Shown: positions 1 through 9,107, numbered from the stretch's first letter. The stretch is 64,000 bases of DNA from Flavobacterium saliperosum (GCF_900100625.1 NZ_FMTY01000003.1:379424-443423), one strand, 5' to 3'. The notes: generated from the sequence alone by a model not told the origin. A program made the numbers and translations.

Positions 1-315
1 AAAGACGGAATTACAGCTTATATTCAGAATTTATTGGAGCAAATTCAGAATGATTTGTTCAATAAAGCGCTGAATTACAGAGATGCACATATTACTGAGG
101 TAAATTCGTTTGAGGAATTCAAAGATGTTTTGGAGAACAAAGGCGGGTTTGTTGCTGCCCATTGGGACGGTACCGCCGAGACCGAAGAAAAGATCAAAGA
201 GTTAACAAAAGCAACCATTCGTTGTATCGCTTTGGATCGTGTTGAAGAGGCGGGAAGCTGTGTGTTTACTGGGAAACCATCAGCGGGAAGAGTGCTTTTT
301 GCGAAGGCATATTAA
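1..315 (+). CDS. proS: Prolyl-tRNA synthetase, C-terminal fragment (5' end outside window)
   Basis: The reading frame is open from base 1, so this is the last 104 residues of a longer protein. The fragment has the C-terminal zinc-binding-like region of the archaeal/eukaryotic-type prolyl-tRNA synthetases: [16 protein letters not shown], then IRCIALD, then [18 protein letters not shown] at the very end. The terminal tyrosine is characteristic of this ProS class, which charges tRNA-Pro with proline in the cytoplasm. Only the tail is present, so the catalytic core cannot be judged. No clear hairpin terminator follows, only an A/T run before the tRNA promoter. The ProS assignment is family recognition from a short piece. 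Confidence 0.85.
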   Translation, partial: KDGITAYIQNLLEQIQNDLFNKALNYRDAHITEVNSFEEFKDVLENKGGFVAAHWDGTAETEEKIKELTKATIRCIALDRVEEAGSCVFTGKPSAGRVLFAKAY

Positions 316-342
316 AAAAAAAATATTTTTTTCTACTGAGTC

Positions 343-372
343 TTGTGGGAATAAAAAATAGTTGTATTTTTG
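343..372 (+). promoter_or_regulatory. Promoter of the tRNA-Glu cluster
   Basis: TTG at 343-345 and TATTTTTG at 365-372 match the Bacteroidota -33 (TTG) and -7 (TAnnTTTG) elements, with 19 bp between them. The first tRNA starts 21 bp after the -7 box. This is one of only two promoters in the window where both elements are clear (the other is at sulP). Confidence 0.75.
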
Positions 373-393
373 CAACCGCAATTAGAGAAAAGA

Positions 394-465
394 GGCCCGT
401 TCGTCTATCGGTTAGGACGCCAGGTTTTCATCCTGGTAAGAGGGGTTCGATTCCCCTACGGGCTA
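394..465 (+). tRNA. tRNA-Glu (UUC), copy 1
   Basis: This is a 72-nt cloverleaf. The acceptor stem GGCCCGT pairs with ACGGGCT (a G-U pair at 1:72) and the discriminator is A465. The anticodon stem CCAGG/CCTGG encloses the loop TTTTCAT, so the anticodon is TTC. The T-arm is GGGG-TTCGATT-CCCC. The gene is followed by CA rather than an encoded CCA, so the 3' CCA must be added; a CCA-adding enzyme is encoded at 29718-31136. Confidence 0.98.
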
Positions 466-485
466 CAATCTTTTAACTCTAATAT

Positions 486-557
486 GGCCCGTTCGTCTAT
501 CGGTTAGGACGCCAGGTTTTCATCCTGGTAAGAGGGGTTCGATTCCCCTACGGGCTA
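486..557 (+). tRNA. tRNA-Glu (UUC), copy 2
   Basis: Identical in sequence to copy 1, including the TTC anticodon. It is separated from copy 1 by a 20-bp spacer (466-485) that is itself repeated after this copy. It is probably transcribed with the other two copies from the promoter at 343-372. Confidence 0.98.
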
Positions 558-577
558 CAATCTTTTAACTCTAATAT

Positions 578-649
578 GGCCCGTTCGTCTATCGGTTAGG
601 ACGCCAGGTTTTCATCCTGGTAAGAGGGGTTCGATTCCCCTACGGGCTA
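578..649 (+). tRNA. tRNA-Glu (UUC), copy 3
   Basis: Identical to copies 1 and 2. It is the last of the array; the sequence after it (from about 652) no longer matches the repeated spacer. The next gene, rpsT, starts 155 bp downstream and may be read through from the same promoter. Confidence 0.98.
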
Positions 650-804
650 CAAATTAGTTGTAAATAAGTTTTATAAAATAATGATTGGTGTCTCGGTCAT
701 TGTTTTATTAGTTAAAACCAAAGTGATTGTCTTAACAGTTGTGGGAGGTTTTTCTTTTTTAACTAGTAGTTTATAACAATTATTACAATTAAAAAAAGAA
801 CAAA

Positions 805-1056
805 ATGGCAAATCATAAGTCCGCTTTAAAAAGAATCAGAAGCAACGAGAAAAAAAGAGTATTAAACAGATACCAACACAAAACTACACGTAATGCTATC
901 AAAGCACTTCGTTTAGCGACTGACAAGTCTGAGGCAGCTGCAAAATTATCTTCAGTAATCTCTATGATTGACAAATTAGCTAAGAAAAACATTATTCACG
1001 CTAATAAAGCTTCAAACTTAAAATCAAAATTAACAAAACACGTAGCTGCTTTATAG
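805..1056 (+). CDS. rpsT: 30S ribosomal protein S20
   Basis: This is a primary 16S rRNA-binding protein of the small subunit. The 83 residues start MANHKSALKRIRSNEKKRVLN and continue as long Lys/Arg/Ala-rich helices, which matches S20 in length and pattern. An A-rich stretch precedes the ATG, typical of Bacteroidota initiation regions without a strong Shine-Dalgarno sequence. The gene stands alone between the tRNA-Glu array and typA and is closed by the terminator at 1081-1107. The 155-bp leader after the last tRNA may carry its own promoter, but no exact TAnnTTTG is visible there. The identification is secure. Confidence 0.98.
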   Translation: MANHKSALKRIRSNEKKRVLNRYQHKTTRNAIKALRLATDKSEAAAKLSSVISMIDKLAKKNIIHANKASNLKSKLTKHVAAL

Positions 1057-1080
1057 TAACTAAGTTTTGATAAAATAAAG

Positions 1081-1107
1081 AGCTCTCAGTATTGAGGGCT
1101 TTTTTTA
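1081..1107 (+). terminator. Rho-independent terminator of rpsT
   Basis: The hairpin arms AGCTCTCA and TGAGGGCT (one T-G pair) enclose the loop GTAT and are followed by seven T residues. Confidence 0.9.
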
Positions 1108-1176
1108 TTTTTTATTAATTGGTTAAATTTTAGCTAACTACTTCATAATTAGTCTTTTTAATCCAAAAAATAGTTG

Positions 1177-1184
1177 TACTTTTG
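1177..1184 (+). promoter_or_regulatory. -7 element of typA promoter
   Basis: TACTTTTG matches TAnnTTTG and lies 18 bp before the ATG of typA, implying a leader of only about 10-12 nt. No TTG is present at the usual -33 distance. Confidence 0.6.
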
Positions 1185-1202
1185 CACCTTCAAAATTAGT
1201 AT

Positions 1203-3002
1203 ATGACTTCAATTAGAAACATCGCGATTATTGCACACGTTGACCACGGTAAAACAACATTGGTTGACAAAATTATGTATCACTGTCAGTTATTCCGTGA
1301 AAACGAAAACACAGGTGATTTGATCTTGGATAACAACGATTTAGAGAGAGAAAGAGGGATTACCATTACTTCTAAAAACGTTTCCGTAACTTACAAAGGC
1401 ACAAAAATTAACATTATCGATACTCCGGGCCACGCCGATTTTGGTGGGGAAGTAGAGCGTGTATTGAATATGGCGGATGGAGTTTGTTTGTTGGTGGATG
1501 CTTTTGAAGGTCCGATGCCACAAACCCGTTTCGTATTGCAAAAAGCGATTGACTTAGGATTGAAACCATGTGTGGTTATTAATAAAGTGGATAAAGAAAA
1601 CTGTACTCCGGAAGAAGTGCATGAAAAAGTTTTCGACTTAATGTTTGAATTAGGCGCTACCGAAGCTCAGTTGGATTTCCCAACCGTGTATGGTTCTGCA
1701 AAAAATAACTGGATGTCTGATGATTTCAGAAACCAGACTGAAAACATCGAGCCATTATTGGATATGGTTTTAGAACACGTTCCTGCTCCTAAAGTTTCCG
1801 AAGGAACACCACAGATGCTAATTACATCTTTGGATTTCTCTTCTTTTACCGGTCGTATTGCGATTGGTCGTTTAGAAAGAGGTGTTTTAAAAGAAGGAAT
1901 GCCAATCTCGTTGGTGAAAAGAGACGGGACGGTTATCAAATCAAGAATTAAAGAATTACACACTTTTGAAGGTCTTGGCCGTAAAAAAGTGGAACAGGTT
2001 GTTGCCGGTGATATCTGTGCGATTATTGGTGTTGAAGGTTTCGAAATTGGTGATACCATTGCTGATTTTGAAAACCCGGAAGCATTACAGACTATTGCTA
2101 TCGATGAGCCTACAATGAGTATGTTGTTCACCATTAACGATTCGCCATTCTTTGGTAAAGAAGGTAAATTTGTTACATCGCGTCATATTAGAGATCGACT
2201 GACTAAAGAGTTAGAGAAAAACTTAGCCATGAGAATGGGTGAAACGGATTCTGCTGATAAATTCATGGTTTTTGGTCGTGGTGTATTGCACTTATCGGTT
2301 CTTATTGAAACCATGAGAAGAGAAGGTTATGAAATGCAAATTGGACAGCCACAGGTAATCATCAAGGAAATTGATGGTCAGAAATGTGAGCCAATTGAAG
2401 AATTAACCATTGACTTGCCAGAGCATCTTTCCGGACGTGCTGTTGAATTCGTAACCATTCGTAAAGGTGAAATGCTTTCGATGGAAGCTAAAGGTGAGCG
2501 AATGATTATTAAATTTAATATTCCGTCTCGTGGAATCATCGGATTGAGAAATCAACTTTTAACCGCTACTGCCGGAGAGGCAATTATGTCACACCGCTAC
2601 ATTGGATACGAACCTTTTAAAGGGGAAATTCCGGGAAGAAACAACGGTTCGTTAATTTCTATGGAAAACGGAAAAGCGATTCCTTATTCTATCGATAAAT
2701 TGCAGGATCGTGGTAAATTCTTCGTTGAGCCCAATGCTGAGATTTATGAAGGTCAGGTTATTGGAGAGAACAGTCGTGGTGATGATATGTGTATCAACGT
2801 AACTAAAGCTAAGAAGCAGTCTAACGTTCGTTCCTCCGGAAATGATGAAAAAGCAAGAATTATACCTCCAATTATTTTCTCATTGGAAGAAGCTTTAGAA
2901 TACATTCAAAAAGACGAATATGTTGAGGTAACTCCAAAAAGTATTCGTTTGAGAAAAATATATCTGACTGAAAATGACAGAAAGCGTTTCAAAATTTCAT
3001 AA
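1203..3002 (+). CDS. typA: Translational GTPase TypA/BipA
   Basis: This is a ribosome-associated GTPase related to EF-G and LepA, linked to ribosome assembly and stress or cold adaptation. Of 599 residues, the N-terminal GTPase domain shows G1 AHVDHGKT (11-18), the G2 region RERGIT (49-54), G3 DTPGH (73-77) and G4 NKVD (127-130). EF-Tu domain II, EF-G domain III/V-like modules and the C-terminal TypA-specific domain (GRNNGSLIS, later SIRLRKIYL) follow. The length is normal for the family. The gene is monocistronic, with its own -7 box upstream and a strong bidirectional terminator at the 3' end shared with the convergent gene at 3057. Nothing is unusual in the motifs. Confidence 0.98.
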   Translation: MTSIRNIAIIAHVDHGKTTLVDKIMYHCQLFRENENTGDLILDNNDLERERGITITSKNVSVTYKGTKINIIDTPGHADFGGEVERVLNMADGVCLLVDAFEGPMPQTRFVLQKAIDLGLKPCVVINKVDKENCTPEEVHEKVFDLMFELGATEAQLDFPTVYGSAKNNWMSDDFRNQTENIEPLLDMVLEHVPAPKVSEGTPQMLITSLDFSSFTGRIAIGRLERGVLKEGMPISLVKRDGTVIKSRIKELHTFEGLGRKKVEQVVAGDICAIIGVEGFEIGDTIADFENPEALQTIAIDEPTMSMLFTINDSPFFGKEGKFVTSRHIRDRLTKELEKNLAMRMGETDSADKFMVFGRGVLHLSVLIETMRREGYEMQIGQPQVIIKEIDGQKCEPIEELTIDLPEHLSGRAVEFVTIRKGEMLSMEAKGERMIIKFNIPSRGIIGLRNQLLTATAGEAIMSHRYIGYEPFKGEIPGRNNGSLISMENGKAIPYSIDKLQDRGKFFVEPNAEIYEGQVIGENSRGDDMCINVTKAKKQSNVRSSGNDEKARIIPPIIFSLEEALEYIQKDEYVEVTPKSIRLRKIYLTENDRKRFKIS

Positions 3003-3020
3003 TTGAAACACTCATAAATA

Positions 3021-3050
3021 AAAAAAGCCACTCATTTGAGTGGCTTTTTT
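3021..3050. terminator. Bidirectional terminator between typA and the GlsB-like gene
   Basis: GCCACTCA (3027-3034) pairs with TGAGTGGC (3037-3044). An A run on one side and a T run on the other make it functional on both strands for the convergent genes. Confidence 0.9.
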
Positions 3051-3056
3051 TATGTT

Positions 3057-3305
3057 CTATTTTCCTTTAAATAGGAGATTGACTATTGCTAAAATGACAA
3101 TGGCCCCTACAGCTCCGGTTAAAATAGCGCCTAAAATGCCTGTCCCAAGGCTGACTCCTAATTTACCTAAAAGCCAATAACCTACAAAGCTGCCTAAGAT
3201 GCCTACAACAATATTGCCCAATAAACCTAAACCGCCACCGCTGAAAATCTGACTTCCAAGCCATCCGGCAACCGCTCCGATAATTAATGTAACTACAATT
3301 TCCAT
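3057..3305 (-). CDS. GlsB/YeaQ/YmgE family stress-response membrane protein
   Basis: This is a small (82-residue), glycine-rich protein with three hydrophobic helices: about 2-20 (VVTLIIGAVAGWLGSQIF), 27-48 and 55-77, ending in a short LysGlyLys tail. The spacing of glycines (GAVAGWLGS, GGLGLLGNIVVGILGSFVGYWLL) is typical of the transglycosylase-associated (GlsB/YeaQ/YmgE) family of inner membrane proteins, often induced by envelope or acid stress. The biochemical role of the family is not settled. The gene is monocistronic and convergent with typA. Confidence 0.88.
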   Translation of the reverse strand: MEIVVTLIIGAVAGWLGSQIFSGGGLGLLGNIVVGILGSFVGYWLLGKLGVSLGTGILGAILTGAVGAIVILAIVNLLFKGK

Positions 3306-3387
3306 AACTTATTGATTTAAAGATTAATAGCTGTAAAGTTACTACTATAAATCCAATAATTATTAGGAATGTGACTGTTAAAATGAT

Positions 3388-6300
3388 TTATCGTTTCAAA
3401 GCGAAATGCCCTTTGATGATTCTGCCATCTTCAAGATTCATTACATACCAGTAATCAGTTGAAGGAAGCAGTTGTCCATTGAAAGTACCATTCCAGCCTT
3501 CTCCACCCGGTGCCATTTGTTTCAATAACTTACCAAAACGGTCAAAAATATAAATGGAACTGTTGGCATAGAACCCTTTTTCCATGCCTTTAATAATCCA
3601 AGTATCGTTATATCCATCGCCATTGGGAGTGAAAAACCTCGGAATACCCAATACGGAAACTTCTTTTGGAATTACACCACAGCCGTCAATATCGCTGATA
3701 TAAACGGTATGTATTCCGGGTGTTACGTTTTCAAAATGATTGCTTAACTGAAAAGGGCCGGTAGGGGAATCCAAACTGTATTCAAATTCGTTTTCATTGC
3801 CCTGAACAAATACCGTAATGGTGTTGTTGTCGGATAAATCGGTAACCGCTACGGACTCCACCATTGCGACATCCGAATCTTTAACGATAATGGTTCTTTC
3901 TTTGAAGCAGCTTACCCCGTTGGTCACTTTAACAGTATAGGTTCCTGAGGCCAAAACGTCTATAGTTGGGGTCGTTTCTCCACCCGGCGTCCAAAAATAG
4001 GTAAACAAAGTTGGGTTCTGCGTGCCTATTCCCGCATGTAACGTAATTGGAACAGTAGGAGTGTTTAAGCAAAAAACGGCTGTGTCTTCGGTTTCAATAT
4101 CAGGTAATGGTTTGACTGTTAAGTCAATTACGTTAATGCCAATACAGTCATTTCCGTTTTCTGATCTTACAAAAATCCGTTGGTTGTTCGCCTGTGTGTT
4201 GGTGTAATCAAGTGGTGTTGTTATGGCATTTTCTTCCATTAAAGCATCATTACCTGAAAGGTAGTACTTGGTTGTGTTGCCCGGAATTTCAAAACCGGCG
4301 TCCGATAAATCAAAAGAAGTGAAGCCATCCTCGGTACCGTCTGTGTCACATTCTCGTAAATCAACTATGGTCGTTGGATTTATCGTTACATTTAACGTTA
4401 AAGTAGTGTAGCTGTAACATTGAGTGGTATTGTCGGTAATCTTAACATTAAGTGTCTGAGGATTTTGAATGTTTGTATAAACCGTATTCAGCGGTGTAAT
4501 GTTGTTGGTCTGAGTGTAAAATTGAGTGCTGTAATTGGTATTGTTTCCTGTCAAAATGCCATTGGCTTCTGTTAAATTGAAAGTTGTTAAACCGTCGGGA
4601 TTGACTTGAAAATCGCATTGTGTTAATTGGGCAGGAATGGCAATGGGAAGCGGATTCACAATCAAATCAAACGGACGGGTACTGTAACAATCTGTGTTTA
4701 AATTGTTTTCAATTCTGACAAAAAGGGTTTGCAGGTTTGGCGTCGTGTTATAAAAGGAAAGAGGCTGATGATTGCTGTCTGAATCGGCATCATTTTGTGA
4801 TAAGTGATAGGAAATGGTATTTTCAGAGGCACTTTGCGTACCTAAAATATCGTTGTTTAACGAAGATAAATTAAAAATCGCCTGTCCGTTTGTAGTATCC
4901 CCATCTAGTGCATCATCACAAATGATAAGGTTTGATAGTGCATTTATCACCGGGCGTTTGAAAACGTTTACCGTAAAATTTGTAATGGCATAACATAGAA
5001 GGTTATTTTTATTGGAAACCCTTGCATAAACAATGAATGTTGGGGTTGAATTCGTATAATTTGTAGCATCAATTGCATTGGTATTGTCTATGGCATCCTG
5101 ATTGTTTAAAAAATACTTCACTTCAAAAACCGAAGGATCCTGACCACCGAGAATGGTGTTCGTTATTAATGATGAAAAGTTAAAGTTGTACCTCTGATCC
5201 CCGTCATCATCACATTGATTAAGCACCTGATTTGGGATTGCATAGGCAACGGGTTTTGCATGTATTGTTACCATTTGTTCGTTTGTTACCGAACTTCCAT
5301 TTACCGTTATTGTAACACTTACCGTATAATTACCCGGAGTGGTATAGGTATGGGTGGGTGATACTTGTGTAGAAGTGTTTCCGTCACCAAAATCCCAATC
5401 GATACTGTCTAAATTCGGATTCGCGGGAATAGTGAATTCGGTAGGATCTCCCAAACAAATGTTTGTTACCGCTATACTGGCATTAAAAACTGAGGTAATG
5501 AACGGAGGCAAGCCCAACGCGGAACTTCCGTAAACCAATTCTACTCCCAGTTGTTGATAATCACAGCCCGGTCCGGCTATTTCCGGATTATTGATTACAC
5601 CTAAGTGAGTGTCAATATTGCTTTGCGTTGAAAAATTAGCCCGATATATTTTCTTGTTGGGGCCTAATTGGAGTGCTCCTGCTGTAGAATTGTACTGATC
5701 AATAAGAACTTGATTTATGGGGGTTGTGGTTAAATCAAATTGCAATAATTGACTGGACAGGTTGTTGTTTATCCCGTTTGTGGCATAAAGTTTTCTGGAA
5801 TCGGCGGAGAATTCAATTCCGTAAGGACTGCCACCGGTAACAAGACTGATTGGGTTGGAAACGATTCCTGTCGTATTATCAAAATCATACAGCAGTATCT
5901 GCCCGTTTTCTTCTGTTCCTCCGGTTATGTTTCCTAATTGACTGTGTGCGATTGCAATTTTTCTTCCGTTTGGAGAGGATTTCAAATAGCCAATGGAATT
6001 TTTACGATATCCGTTTATGGATACAAAAGGGGTAGTGGTTGAAATCACCGGATTGGGATCCACACCATTATTGTCTATTTTGAAAGCGTAAAATTTATTA
6101 ACGAAATGGGTTAAAACCCAAAAACCGCTCCCGTTATTGTTTTTTACCGCCGTAATTTTTTCTGAGCACTTGTAGGCTACTTCGCTATTGTTTATGGGAT
6201 TATAAGTCACCAAATAGGAATTTCGTGTTGTAATATCCCCGATGCTTCCGTTTGAGCCGGTAATCGATAAGTCTACAATCGAATAGGTTAATCCGTTATT

Positions 6301-6741
6301 AAATCCGTCATCCTGATCTGGGGTAACATTGGTATTCTGATCCGGAAAAACAGCGGCATTTTCATGGTGAGGTTCATCAACGGTAAAGATGTAGTAAATG
6401 TCAGGATTTCCGGGTTTCGGAACAATAATGGCAGATTGTGTGCTTGAAGGATCGCCCAGAAGACCGGTTCCGGCGTTATAATTTCCGTTAGGCATTATAA
6501 CATGATTCCTGTCCCAAACGGTTTTTCCATCCGAATAAAAAAGCAAATCGCCATTAGCATTTGATATGGAGCTGCAGCCTTCAAAAGTGAATAGTAGTCC
6601 ACCAGATAAAGGTTGCACCGAACCATCCGGCATAAATTTTATTCCGGCTCCGCTTCCAAAATACCAATTGTTAGCTTCTCCTTGTGCAAAAGAAACAATT
6701 GAGATAAATAAGCACAAAAAACTACAATAAATTGATTTCAT
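3388..6741 (-). CDS. T9SS type B secreted protein with PKD domain and Cys-Asp repeats
   Basis: A 1117-residue exported protein. Residues 1-19 form a signal peptide ending SFAQ. A long N-terminal region follows (NNWYFGSGAGIKF, then beta-propeller-like ECSS/YSDGKTVWD blocks). A PKD domain contains IDWDFGDGNTSTQVSPTH. Four degenerate repeats of about 90 residues each open with xxCDxxxDG (NQCDDDGDQ, IICDDALDG, TQCDFQVNPDG, RECDTDGTEDG). An Ig-like module comes next. The last 85 residues (from 1033, FFTPNGDGYNDTW, ending GRIIKGHFALKR) are a type B C-terminal domain recognised by the type IX secretion system. Export across the outer membrane and surface attachment or release are inferred from this domain. 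The substrate or adhesive target is unknown. Confidence 0.88.
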   Translation of the reverse strand: MKSIYCSFLCLFISIVSFAQGEANNWYFGSGAGIKFMPDGSVQPLSGGLLFTFEGCSSISNANGDLLFYSDGKTVWDRNHVIMPNGNYNAGTGLLGDPSSTQSAIIVPKPGNPDIYYIFTVDEPHHENAAVFPDQNTNVTPDQDDGFNNGLTYSIVDLSITGSNGSIGDITTRNSYLVTYNPINNSEVAYKCSEKITAVKNNNGSGFWVLTHFVNKFYAFKIDNNGVDPNPVISTTTPFVSINGYRKNSIGYLKSSPNGRKIAIAHSQLGNITGGTEENGQILLYDFDNTTGIVSNPISLVTGGSPYGIEFSADSRKLYATNGINNNLSSQLLQFDLTTTPINQVLIDQYNSTAGALQLGPNKKIYRANFSTQSNIDTHLGVINNPEIAGPGCDYQQLGVELVYGSSALGLPPFITSVFNASIAVTNICLGDPTEFTIPANPNLDSIDWDFGDGNTSTQVSPTHTYTTPGNYTVSVTITVNGSSVTNEQMVTIHAKPVAYAIPNQVLNQCDDDGDQRYNFNFSSLITNTILGGQDPSVFEVKYFLNNQDAIDNTNAIDATNYTNSTPTFIVYARVSNKNNLLCYAITNFTVNVFKRPVINALSNLIICDDALDGDTTNGQAIFNLSSLNNDILGTQSASENTISYHLSQNDADSDSNHQPLSFYNTTPNLQTLFVRIENNLNTDCYSTRPFDLIVNPLPIAIPAQLTQCDFQVNPDGLTTFNLTEANGILTGNNTNYSTQFYTQTNNITPLNTVYTNIQNPQTLNVKITDNTTQCYSYTTLTLNVTINPTTIVDLRECDTDGTEDGFTSFDLSDAGFEIPGNTTKYYLSGNDALMEENAITTPLDYTNTQANNQRIFVRSENGNDCIGINVIDLTVKPLPDIETEDTAVFCLNTPTVPITLHAGIGTQNPTLFTYFWTPGGETTPTIDVLASGTYTVKVTNGVSCFKERTIIVKDSDVAMVESVAVTDLSDNNTITVFVQGNENEFEYSLDSPTGPFQLSNHFENVTPGIHTVYISDIDGCGVIPKEVSVLGIPRFFTPNGDGYNDTWIIKGMEKGFYANSSIYIFDRFGKLLKQMAPGGEGWNGTFNGQLLPSTDYWYVMNLEDGRIIKGHFALKR

Positions 6742-6764
6742 GATAAAAAGACGTGAATAAAAGT

Positions 6765-6772
6765 CAAATGTA
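6765..6772 (-). promoter_or_regulatory. -7 element upstream of the 1117-residue T9SS cargo gene
   Basis: On the minus strand this reads TACATTTG (TAnnTTTG), 23 bp before the ATG at 6741. It suggests the gene can be transcribed independently of the similar gene upstream. Confidence 0.55.
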
Positions 6773-6779
6773 AGAATTT

Positions 6780-9092
6780 TTATCTTTTCAAACTAAAATG
6801 ACCTTTAATAATCCTTCCGTTTTCAAATGTAAGGGTAAACCAATAATCGTCAGAAGGTAAAGTGTTATTCTCCAATGTCCCGTCCCAGCCATCATTTTCT
6901 GAGGAGATCTGTTTCAGCAGTTTACCATAACGGTTAAAAATGAAAAGTCGGGAGTTAGGGTAGTTGGTATCCAGATTTTTGATTTTCCAAACATCGTTAT
7001 ATCCGTCTCCGTTAGGGGTGAAAAATCTAGGGTAATCCAAAACATAGGTTGTTTCAAAGTCATCTCCACAGCCATAGATGTCGCGAACGTAAACTGTATA
7101 TTCTCCCGGATAGACTCCGGTAAAAACATTACTGGTTTGATAAATTACATCGTTCAGCGAATATTCATAAGTACCGGAACCGCTAACATATACAGTGATG
7201 GAATTGGCAATGCCCGAAAAACTGTTCGTATCGATACCGGTTATTGTAGGCGGCTCTGAAGTGGTTACGAAATAGGTTTTTGTAACCGAACATCCATCAG
7301 CGTTGGTTACGGTCACCGAATAGTTTCCTGACTGTGAAACGGTAATTGTTTGCGACGTTTGAACGGGAGTGGTGTTCCAGGAGTAGGAATTGAAACCGGA
7401 TCCCGGATCAAGAGTTATGCTTTGCTCGTTGCAGATGGGAACAGACTCGTCTTGCAGGTTCGATGAAAAGGCGGTTACGGTTAAGGTAATCGGTAATATT
7501 TCAGAACAACTGTTTGCGATTCGGGCATAAATGATTTGCTGGTTTGGAGTTGTATTCGGATACGGACTGGTTAACGCATTGACAAAGTTTTGGGCGTCTT
7601 GTTGTGATGCAAAATACTGTATGACGGTGCCGGCCGGAAGGGTATTGGTATTTCGGATCAGTTGTGTAATCGCATTGAGGTCAAATTCATACAATCCGTC
7701 CTGTTCGGCATCGTAGTCGCATACTTTTACGGGTGCTATGGGATTCAGCGCGATACTGTTGGTTACCTGAAGAGTGATATCAGCGTAATCAACACAACCA
7801 AAATCGTTTTCTACTCTGGCTATAACAGTATTCCCTAAAGTATTTTGATAGGACTGTGGATTCGTAATGGCATTTTGCTGATTTTGGGCATTTGTTAAAT
7901 TTCGATAATATCCCTGAATCGTCATTTCTGGATTACCACCGGTTATTGCTGGCACGGCATCGGTCAGGTCAAACGTGGCGATTGCGTCATTGTTGTCGTC
8001 GCATTCGGTTAGATTTGTATCGTTGGCTGTAACCGGAGCATATTCAACATTGATATAACCATAGACCGTACAACTTCCGACATCGGCCATTAAAGTATAT
8101 ACCCCGGCAGCATTGATGGTATAGGTTGGTGAGCTGACATTGGTATACCCCGGAATCGGAGCCCCGTCTTTCAGCCAACTGTAACTCAATGTTCCCGGCA
8201 CGGTATAATCCGGTGTTACGGTAAGGGTTTCGCCCGGACAAAGCGGATTTCCGTCGGCAATCAAACGATCGTCGCCCATGGCATAATCGTTATTGAAACT
8301 GTTGCCACCTATAAAAATAGCCGAATCGTAAAGATTGTTTCCCTGATCGGCAATAACCATTTTGATGTGGTACGAACGACCCGGTATTATGTCGGCTTCG
8401 GCATTCATCACTCTGGTTTGTCCGTTAAAATTGGTAGGGTGATTACTTCCGTTAAAAGCATCGAAGTATTGTGCATTGGCCGCCGGACAAACAGTGCCGC
8501 TACCCCGAACGGTGGTGACTTTTACGGGAATATTCGTTCCGGGAACCACCGCCAGATTTTGATTGGCAGGCGATCCGATTTCGTTCAGTAAAAAGGCAAA
8601 ACCATCGGAATAATTACATTGATTTGAACTCGGATTTGATAAGTACTGCTCCGACGAAAAAATATAATTAAAACTCATATAATTAGTAACCGCAACAAAA
8701 TCAAATTCGACAATGGTGGCATTAATGGTATTGTTTTCATTAATGGCCATTTCCAAATCGTTATCTCCCGGCCAGGAAGAAGGGCCTTCACTTAGCAGGG
8801 AGGAATTCGGACCAATGGCAGAACTCGCACGACCGGTCGAAATAAGCAATCCTTTTTGAAGCGGAAAGCCAGAACCGTTGCTGTCAAAGGAAGCAAAACT
8901 TTTCTCCCCGCCGCCAAAATCATAGCCGGTTATGGTAATGTTTGTAGGTACCACACAACTCCCGCCGGCAAACAATTCCTGAACAAGCTGCGTTGGGGTT
9001 TTTGAGTTATCTACACTAATAGTCTGTGCTGAAGCCGATAAGGACAGCAGCAATATAAAGAGTGCCGAAAAATGGATTTTATATTCACGCAT
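6780..9092 (-). CDS. T9SS type B secreted protein with choice-of-anchor L-type N-terminal domain
   Basis: A 770-residue exported protein. The signal peptide ends around SASAQ (residue 23). The N-terminal 200-residue domain (VQELFAGGSCV, GLLISTGRAS, DFVAVTNYMSFNYIFSSEQY) looks like the choice-of-anchor L module. Ig-like segments and two copies of the Cys-Asp repeat seen in the neighbouring gene follow (TECDDNNDA, KVCDYDAEQDG), then a further Ig-like block. The last 84 residues (YPRFFTPNGDGYNDVW to IIKGHFSLKR) are a type B T9SS sorting domain nearly identical in layout to the one at 3388-6741. The two genes are separated by 38 bp on the same strand and are probably related by duplication of their C-terminal halves. 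The ligand is unknown. Confidence 0.87.
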   Translation of the reverse strand: MREYKIHFSALFILLLSLSASAQTISVDNSKTPTQLVQELFAGGSCVVPTNITITGYDFGGGEKSFASFDSNGSGFPLQKGLLISTGRASSAIGPNSSLLSEGPSSWPGDNDLEMAINENNTINATIVEFDFVAVTNYMSFNYIFSSEQYLSNPSSNQCNYSDGFAFLLNEIGSPANQNLAVVPGTNIPVKVTTVRGSGTVCPAANAQYFDAFNGSNHPTNFNGQTRVMNAEADIIPGRSYHIKMVIADQGNNLYDSAIFIGGNSFNNDYAMGDDRLIADGNPLCPGETLTVTPDYTVPGTLSYSWLKDGAPIPGYTNVSSPTYTINAAGVYTLMADVGSCTVYGYINVEYAPVTANDTNLTECDDNNDAIATFDLTDAVPAITGGNPEMTIQGYYRNLTNAQNQQNAITNPQSYQNTLGNTVIARVENDFGCVDYADITLQVTNSIALNPIAPVKVCDYDAEQDGLYEFDLNAITQLIRNTNTLPAGTVIQYFASQQDAQNFVNALTSPYPNTTPNQQIIYARIANSCSEILPITLTVTAFSSNLQDESVPICNEQSITLDPGSGFNSYSWNTTPVQTSQTITVSQSGNYSVTVTNADGCSVTKTYFVTTSEPPTITGIDTNSFSGIANSITVYVSGSGTYEYSLNDVIYQTSNVFTGVYPGEYTVYVRDIYGCGDDFETTYVLDYPRFFTPNGDGYNDVWKIKNLDTNYPNSRLFIFNRYGKLLKQISSENDGWDGTLENNTLPSDDYWFTLTFENGRIIKGHFSLKR

Positions 9093-9099
9093 AGTATCG

Positions 9100-9107
9100 C
9101 AAAGATA
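9100..9107 (-). promoter_or_regulatory. -7 element upstream of the 770-residue T9SS cargo gene
   Basis: It reads TATCTTTG on the minus strand and ends 7 bp before the ATG, so the transcript would be almost leaderless. The element lies directly after the stop codon of the ABC permease gene. Confidence 0.5.

Larger units (their letters stand above)
394..649 (+). repeat. Perfect 92-bp tandem repeat (tRNA plus 20-bp spacer)
   Basis: The units 394-485 and 486-577 are identical over all 92 bp. A third unit starts at 578 and is identical through the tRNA. Identity of the spacers as well as the genes indicates recent tandem duplication or ongoing homogenisation. Confidence 0.95.

Noticed and set aside
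394..649. Regular repeat-spacer pattern that could be read as a short CRISPR array
   Set aside because: The 72-bp repeats fold as tRNA-Glu with a TTC anticodon, and the spacers are identical to each other.
3388..9092. Frameshifted single giant adhesin split into two genes
   Set aside because: Each gene has its own signal peptide, complete type B sorting domain and -7 box.
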